A stretch of DNA of 64,000 nucleotides from Theobroma cacao (lineage: Eukaryota > Streptophyta > Magnoliopsida > Malvales > Malvaceae). The position numbers and the translations under genes are program-made. The stretch covers positions 26,158,289-26,222,288 of the forward strand of contig NC_030853.1 of the NCBI RefSeq assembly GCF_000208745.1, in the 5' to 3' direction. The notes beneath the pieces were generated by a model. It had not been told where the DNA came from, did not search any database, and saw only the letters and a list, made by a program, of their open reading frames with translations. Of this stretch, positions 58,381 to 64,000 are shown piece after piece (position 1 is the first letter of the stretch; each line of letters begins with the position of its first letter).

Positions 58381-58891
58381 CTGATTTGGTTACTGCTCTA
58401 GTTTTCCTCTGGACTTTTCTTAGTTTCTTTGCACATTCGAACAAGAAGATTAGATATTGTGAGTTTGGTTTTTGAAAGAGTGACTTAAACAAGAAAATTG
58501 GATATTGTGAGTTTGGTTTCTAAAAGAGTGACTCGTTGAAATTAGGGTTTGAACAAGAGAGAGAAAGTTGAATAGGAAGGAAGAAGAAAAGAAAACGAAA
58601 GGAAAACACACAAGAAGGTAAGAAGACAAGATTTAGAAGAAAAAAAAGAAAAGATTTATTGTTTTTTTGATTTCTTGTGTTTCAACAGTGAAACATGTTA
58701 GAATCCAATACTGCCCAAGCACTTGCAGCCTTTTACGAAGTTGTTAGGAGTAAAAAGACTTTTATGAAAACTCTGAGAAAGTTTCATAGTCATATGCGAA
58801 CGAAGACATTGTAAGATAAATCTTGATATACTTTTGTTAAACTATAACGTTTAGACTATGATCTTCATATTCTTGATTGAATAGCAGTTAA

Positions 58892-59233
58892 TGATACAAA
58901 CAGGCACGAAGGACTCACTTAGAAAATCATGAATGTCTCTGTTCATGAGATTGTAAAAACAGAGATGAAAGAGCAATGAAGAAAACGGTGATACCAAAAG
59001 GCTATATCTACATTCATATGCTTGATTTCAGAGTTATATACTGCTGTCATATTCATCACACTTGTTCATAATATAAACAAGTGTCAAGCATATGGTTACT
59101 ATAATGCATGCTAGGTAACACGTATGTGACACCAAGACAGCACAACAAACTTACATTAATATCAGTACAAAGAAACAAACTATAACATTGCAAAAGACAT
59201 TTGTATTGAGGATGCATGCATTAATATCTAACA
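58892..59233 (-). repeat. 3' LTR of the copia element
   Basis: On the minus strand the LTR starts TGTTAGATATTAATGC directly after a purine tract (TTAAGGAAGAG) that would prime plus-strand synthesis. It appears to end GTATCA about 342 bases later. Boundaries are inferred from TG...CA ends. No partner LTR was found, so they cannot be confirmed by alignment here. Confidence 0.65.
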
Positions 59234-62200
59234 CTCTTCCTTAATGCTTGCATGGTGAATGTTCAATTTGCTTCTGAGGTATTCAAGTCGTGATCCGGAT
59301 AAAACCTTGGTCATTATATCTACCAACTACAAATCTAGAGAACAATATTGGACATCGATATCACCATTCTTCTCAGCATCACAAATGGCATGAAACTTGA
59401 CCTGTATGTGCTTTGTTTTGCCATGAAACACTGGATTTTTTTATATTGCTATTGCTGATTTATTGTCAACAAGCAATGGAGTAGAATGACATTGTGAAAG
59501 CTTTAAGTTTGCCAAGACTTTCCTCAACCAGATGGCCAGATTAGATGCAACTGATGCTGTAATATATTCTGCCTCAGCAGAAGATTGAGCAACCAGTGTT
59601 TGCTTATGAAAGCTCCAGCTGAATGGACCAATACCCAAAGTAAAAACATAACCAGAGGTGCTGCGAATATCATCAATATTTCCAGCCCAGTCACTGTCAG
59701 AATATCCCGAAAGACTCACTTGAGTAGTTCTAGTAAATTGAATCACAAGATTCTAAGTGCCTTTCAAATATTTCAACACACTTTTTACTGTTGTCAGATG
59801 TAGATTTGTTGGTTCTTGCATGAATCTTGACAACATATTAACAGAAAACATAATGTCTGGACAAAAAGAACATATGTACAACAAGCATCCAATCATACTT
59901 CAATAAATTAAAGGATCTTTAAGCTTGATACCTTTATTGCAGGAATATTTTCCATTTATAGGCAACGGAATAACTCTAGGCTTACATTGCTCCATATGAA
60001 ATCTTCTTAGAACATCTGAAATATATTTCTTCTGTGAAAGTCTAATCCCATCAACAGATTGGTTAATTTTTAACCTCAGGAAGTAGCTCATCAGATCGAG
60101 ATCAGTCATATCGAACTCATTGTGCATTTTTTTCTTTAAACCTCTATAATGCTATGTTGTCTCCTCCTGTAACCAGCAAGTCATCAACGTACAGTGAAAC
60201 AATCATAGAAGGTTTAGTTGAGGAGCTATATATGTATAAGGTTGCTTCATTACAGCTTTTGACAAGCCCCTGTTTAAATAAATATGTATCCATTCTACTG
60301 TACCAGGTACGAGGAGCCTATTTAAGGCCATACAGGGCCTTGTGCAACTTGAAAACCTTATCTTCATTTGGATTCTGAATGAATCCATCAGGCTGCTCCA
60401 TAAATATTTCTTCTTCCAGGACACCATTAGGAAATGCTGACTTAATATCAAAATGATACACATTCCAGCTAAGTGCAGTAGACAAAGCAAGCAATAGTCT
60501 GATTGTGTCAAACCGTGCTACTAGAGCAAATGTCTCCATATTGTCAATCCCAGGTAGTTGATTAAAGCCTTTGGCAACCAAACGGGCTTTAAATTTATTC
60601 ACACTATCATCTGGATTAAGTTTCTTTTTAAAGATCCATTTAACACCAATAACATGGTGATTGCTTGGCCTATTTACAAGACTCCAGGTCTGATTTTTGT
60701 TGATCATATTGAGCTCTTCATGCATAGTAGCTCTCCATTTAGGACATTTTGTTGCTTCTGCAAAAGTAGTTAGCTCTTCTGTAACAACCAAACTCCTATG
60801 ATATATATCATCAATTGACCGTGTACCTCTGACAGGTACATCATCAACATTCTGATTATCGTTTGATTCCAGGACATTACCATTTCTTAGAAAATAGGTT
60901 CTGCATTGATAGGAGTAAACAAAATTCTATTGTTGTCCCTAGATTTTGGTTCCTAATTCCAACTTAGAGATTCATCAAAAGAAACATTTTTACTAATAAT
61001 CAGCTTATCAGACTCAGGTAAATAAACTCTATAAGCTTTAGACTAAGAACTATACCCGAGAAAGATGCCTGTAAGAGCTTTCTGCTAAAGTTTGTCACGT
61101 TGAGGTTCTGGTACATGAACACAACAGACACACCCGAACACTCTTAAATGATTAAGAAATGGTTTATAGCCAAACCAAGTTTCAAACGGGGTCATATTAT
61201 TCACTACTTAAGTGGGTAGCACATTAAGTAAATACAGTGCAGTATTTGTAACTTCTGCCTAAAATCTCTTTGGTAAATTGTTCTCAATCATTAGGCACTT
61301 GGACATATCCATGATTGTCCTATTTTTCCTTTCACTAACCCCATTCTGTGTTGAGGTGTATATGGAGTTGTAAGTTAATGATTAATGCCTTCTCTTGATA
61401 GGTACTGAGTAAACTCTATGGATGTATACTCTCTCCCATTATCTGTTTTGAGGCACTTAATCTTGGCACCTGATTGCAGTTACAACCTTGGGTGTGAAAA
61501 CCAGGAATAACTCAAACACTTCTGACTTCATGTTAATAAAATAGATCCAACACATTCTAGACATATCATCAATAAAGTATCTGTTGCCATTAAGAGACTC
61601 AATGCTCATTGGACCAGCCACATCAGAATGTACTAGATCAAGTTTTCTATTGGCTCGGCTAATGGAACTAGAGAAGGGTTTTTTTGATAATTTCCCTAGT
61701 TGACAAACACTGCACAAAGAGCCTTTATCAGTAGACCTTGGAAGCTTTGGAACTAACTCAGAAGTGCTTACCTGTTGTAATGAATGATAATTGAAGTAGC
61801 CAAGTCTTTTGTGCCAGAGACTTATCTTACTCTCATCAGATTCATTTGTTTGTGATATGTGTAAACACTACTGATCTGCACTTATTGAGAAACATCTTTT
61901 CTCATTGAAATGGTCATCAAATAAGTACCAGATGGATTAAGTAATCTGCATGCACTATCTTTGAACAATAAAGTATATTTACATTCCACCAATTGCCCAA
62001 CAGATAATAAATTCTGAGTAATTGTTGGAACTAAAAGCACATCAGAAATATACCTAATTCTTGCTGATGCATGAATACTTACAGTTCCTTTTCCAACGGC
62101 ATCAAGATAGAGTCCATTACCAATTTTAACTTTGGATTTATAATCCTTATCCAAATCAACAAGCATGCTTTCTAGTGGTGTGATATGGTTGGAACTCCCA

Positions 62201-62721
62201 CTATCAAGCAGCCGCTGATCATTATGAACATCACTGTTGGGTGTAGTAAGTGCCATAAAAATTGTTTCTTCTTCTACATGTGCTTTCTCAGTCGACTGAT
62301 CTGCTTTCTCAGTTGCTGAAGACTTATTTTTACACACCTTATTAATGTGTCCAAGTTCATTGCAGACTTTACACTTGGCATCAGGTTTAAACCAACAATT
62401 ATCTACAGAGTGATTGCATTTTTTGCAATGCATGCGGACTTTGAACTTGCCTTTTCTGTTAGAAGTTTGGCCAGAATTTAAGGCTTTCTTGTCTGTATCT
62501 TTGAAGTTCTTTTTGTTGCCATTGTCAATTACAACTTTGCCTCGATATTTTGCAACAAATGCAGTTTCTACACTTGGATTTTGGCGTGTTGTTTGTCTCT
62601 ACTTAGTAGCTTGAAGAGCACTCATTATCTCAGTGATTGTAAGTTTGATAGGATCCTTCGATTGCTCAAGGGAAGCAACAGTAGCTTCAAACTCTTCTGG
62701 TATGCTTATCAGAATCCAACT
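58892..62721 (-). mobile_element. Ty1/copia retrotransposon, degenerate, lacking its 5' LTR
   Basis: Oriented on the minus strand. From the 5' side: a gag piece (EEFEATVASLEQSKDPIK, about 62640-62710); two CCHC-type knuckles (CKKCNHSVDNCW; CKVCNELGHINKVC) near 62340-62430; protease (LLDSGSSNHI) near 62195; integrase (CSVCQLGKLSKKPF, LVHSDVAGPMS, NGVSERKNRTIMDM) at 61270-61720; reverse transcriptase (VKWIFKKKLNPDDS, RLVAKGFNQLPGID, YVDDLLVTG) at 59900-60791; and RNase H (SGYSDSDWAGNIDD, TLVAQSSAEAEY) at 59441-59746. Domain order PR-INT-RT-RH is diagnostic of copia. Several stops and frame changes break the polyprotein. The first part of gag and the 5' LTR are absent. Confidence 0.95.
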
Positions 62722-63005
62722 TTCTTTTCACTGCAAAGAAACCAATTTTCTCTTAACAATAGCTTCAAATTATTATTATTTGATAATAATATCAATTTTC
62801 TCTTTCCTTTTCACTGCAAAGAAACCAACTTAGTAGGAAATGTGCTTGATTGTGCTCTCTAGAACTTTTTCATGAGTGTATGCACATGTACAGTACAAAC
62901 TAGGTGAACCTAATTGTTGCACTTAATAGTCATTTTGCTCACTTGGACTTGGGGATGAGGTATGTTCACTAATGGTCATTAATCGTTGTCAAATGGAGCT
63001 TGCAG
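62722..63005. other. Recombination junction and intron of the second ARID-HMG gene
   Basis: The copia gag sequence stops at 'cttttcactgcaaagaaacc' (about 62727), and the same host phrase recurs at about 62808 in its proper context, matching 48536 in the intact gene. The 80 bases between are filler that repeats local host phrases. From 62779 on the sequence is collinear with the intact gene's intron from about 48507. Confidence 0.75.
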
Positions 63006-63891
63006 ACTGTAAGTGAGCAAAGATGGAATAAAGTGACTGCTATTTTCAATTGTCCCACTGCTACAAATGTATCTTTGGAGCTGCGCAACTGTTATACTTC
63101 TCTGCTTCTTCAATATGAACAAGTCTACTTTCCTAAAGCTCCTGATTTGAGTCCTGTTTCTTCTGGTATGCAAATGAGAACTCAACTCTTCTTGAATGAA
63201 AGTCAGAATTCTGCTCTTAATATTATCTGATGATTCATTTGTGCATATCGTTTTCAGAACCCATCCATCACACATAATCGTTCTCAAGAGACAGTACGAT
63301 CATCCATAGAAATTCAAGCAGAAAGGCCAACCTCAACAGCGGGCTCTCTTGCCAATGAAATCATTCATGGTAAATTCAACAGTGGCTATTTTGTCACTGT
63401 CACAATTGGCTCAGAAAAGCTACAAGGGGTACTTTATCAGGCTACAGAGAGTGCAGCATCCCGAGCACCACAAGAAAATGGCACATTTGCCAGCAAGAGT
63501 GATCTTGTGCAACAGCGGAGGCACAGGAAGCAATCTGCAATAAAGAGGGATCCTTTACAACAATAACGAAACCGTAGCGGTTATAACTTCTTCTTCGCAG
63601 AGCAATGTGATAGTCTTAAGGCATTTCACAGAGGAAAGAGCAGAGACCTTATGAAACTTATAGGTGAAATGTGGAAGAACCTGAATGAATCAGAAGAAGC
63701 GGTAAGAGTTATATTATACTTTGTAATCTCTTTTATACTGTTTATTGACTTCTAACTGCTTGCAGGTTTACAAGGAGAAAGCGCTTAAAGATAAGGAGAT
63801 ACATGGACATGAGTTGAAAGATTACAAAAAAAATTTAAGGATAGTGCCTCCACAGTTAGGATTGGCAAAAGCTGAAGGTGATTTTGAATGA

Positions 63892-64000
63892 TAACAGCTC
63901 AAGTTATCATGAACTGTTTGGAGAACAAGGCAGGGTCTGAAGTGAATTAGAGTAACAAGAAAAGTCAGGAGATGCTACCCTCAGATGTGGATGTTGTACA
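63892..64000 (+). other. 3' flank of the second ARID-HMG gene
   Basis: The sequence just after the stop matches the intact gene's 3' UTR start ('agctcaagttatcatgaa') and then diverges to the window end. Confidence 0.6.

Larger units (their letters stand above)
58695..63891 (+). pseudogene. Second ARID-HMG gene, disrupted by a copia element
   Basis: Its own exon 1 (58695-58810) is open and reads MLESNTAQALAAFYEVV, FMKTLRKFHSHM, with a GTAAGA donor in the same phase as the intact gene. Exon 2 (the IPSIEGNEIDLH part) is missing, replaced by the copia insertion. Exon 3 (63006-63165, TVSEQRWNKVTAIFNCP) is open. The exon 4 acceptor CAG has changed to CAT; the next AG, seven bases into the exon, gives a frameshift and early stop. 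The rest of exon 4 reads GYFVTVTIGSEKLQGVLYQ, then a TAA in the HMG box before RNRSGYNFFFAEQ, and exon 5 (63766-63891) reads VYKEKALKDKEIHG and is shortened. The protein divergence shows this is an older duplicate than the promoter cassette upstream. Confidence 0.9.

Overview
The window looks like nuclear DNA of a dicot plant. It is AT-rich, has GT-AG introns, and carries plant gene families: a Pumilio protein with few introns, a HUA2-like PWWP protein, an ARID-HMG box protein and F-box proteins. It also holds plant Ty1/copia and LINE relics and a Stowaway-like MITE. The genus cannot be read from the sequence. No tRNA, rRNA, CRISPR or prokaryotic signal was seen.

Layout. 1-7.2 kb is a decayed region: an SKIP23/DUF295-type F-box relic, the RNase H end of a LINE, and an F-box relic on the minus strand. 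7.27-8.79 kb holds an intact Pumilio gene. 9.7-20.5 kb holds an unrecognised ORF, a broken 2-oxoglutarate dioxygenase gene, and the 5' half of an organellar glycyl-tRNA synthetase gene. That half gene has at least seven lesions, and one of its introns carries a 4.4 kb hierarchical satellite built from hairpin-forming subunits. 20.5-24.7 kb is repeat-rich and noncoding. 24.8-26.0 kb is a two-exon gene for a small secreted peptide. 26.4-27.7 kb holds further F-box debris related to the copy at 4.6-6.1 kb. 30.4-41.2 kb is a complete 11-coding-exon HUA2-like gene on the minus strand (1452 aa by my splice model). 41.5-46.5 kb is a LINE relic between two copies of a host segment. 47.3-49.8 kb is an intact five-exon ARID-HMG gene (363 aa). 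50.6-54.4 kb holds a ubiquitin-conjugating-enzyme exon fragment, a small unrecognised ORF and an intact intronless F-box gene (398 aa). The F-box gene is divergent from a ribosomal protein S16 relic. 57.3-63.9 kb is a second, dead ARID-HMG locus. A young copy of the first gene's promoter and exon 1 lies upstream of it, and a truncated copia element has replaced its exon 2.

Five genes look functional: Pumilio, the secreted peptide, HUA2-like, ARID-HMG and F-box. They act in separate processes: mRNA control, signalling, flowering and RNA processing, chromatin, and protein turnover. They do not form a pathway. The strongest unusual signals are the satellite whose subunit types keep complementary but different hairpin stems, the repeated duplication of the ARID-HMG promoter/exon-1 segment, the uncharacterised secreted peptide, and a telo-box promoter shared by the F-box gene and the S16 relic. 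Splice models and alignments were made by eye, so identity levels are approximate.
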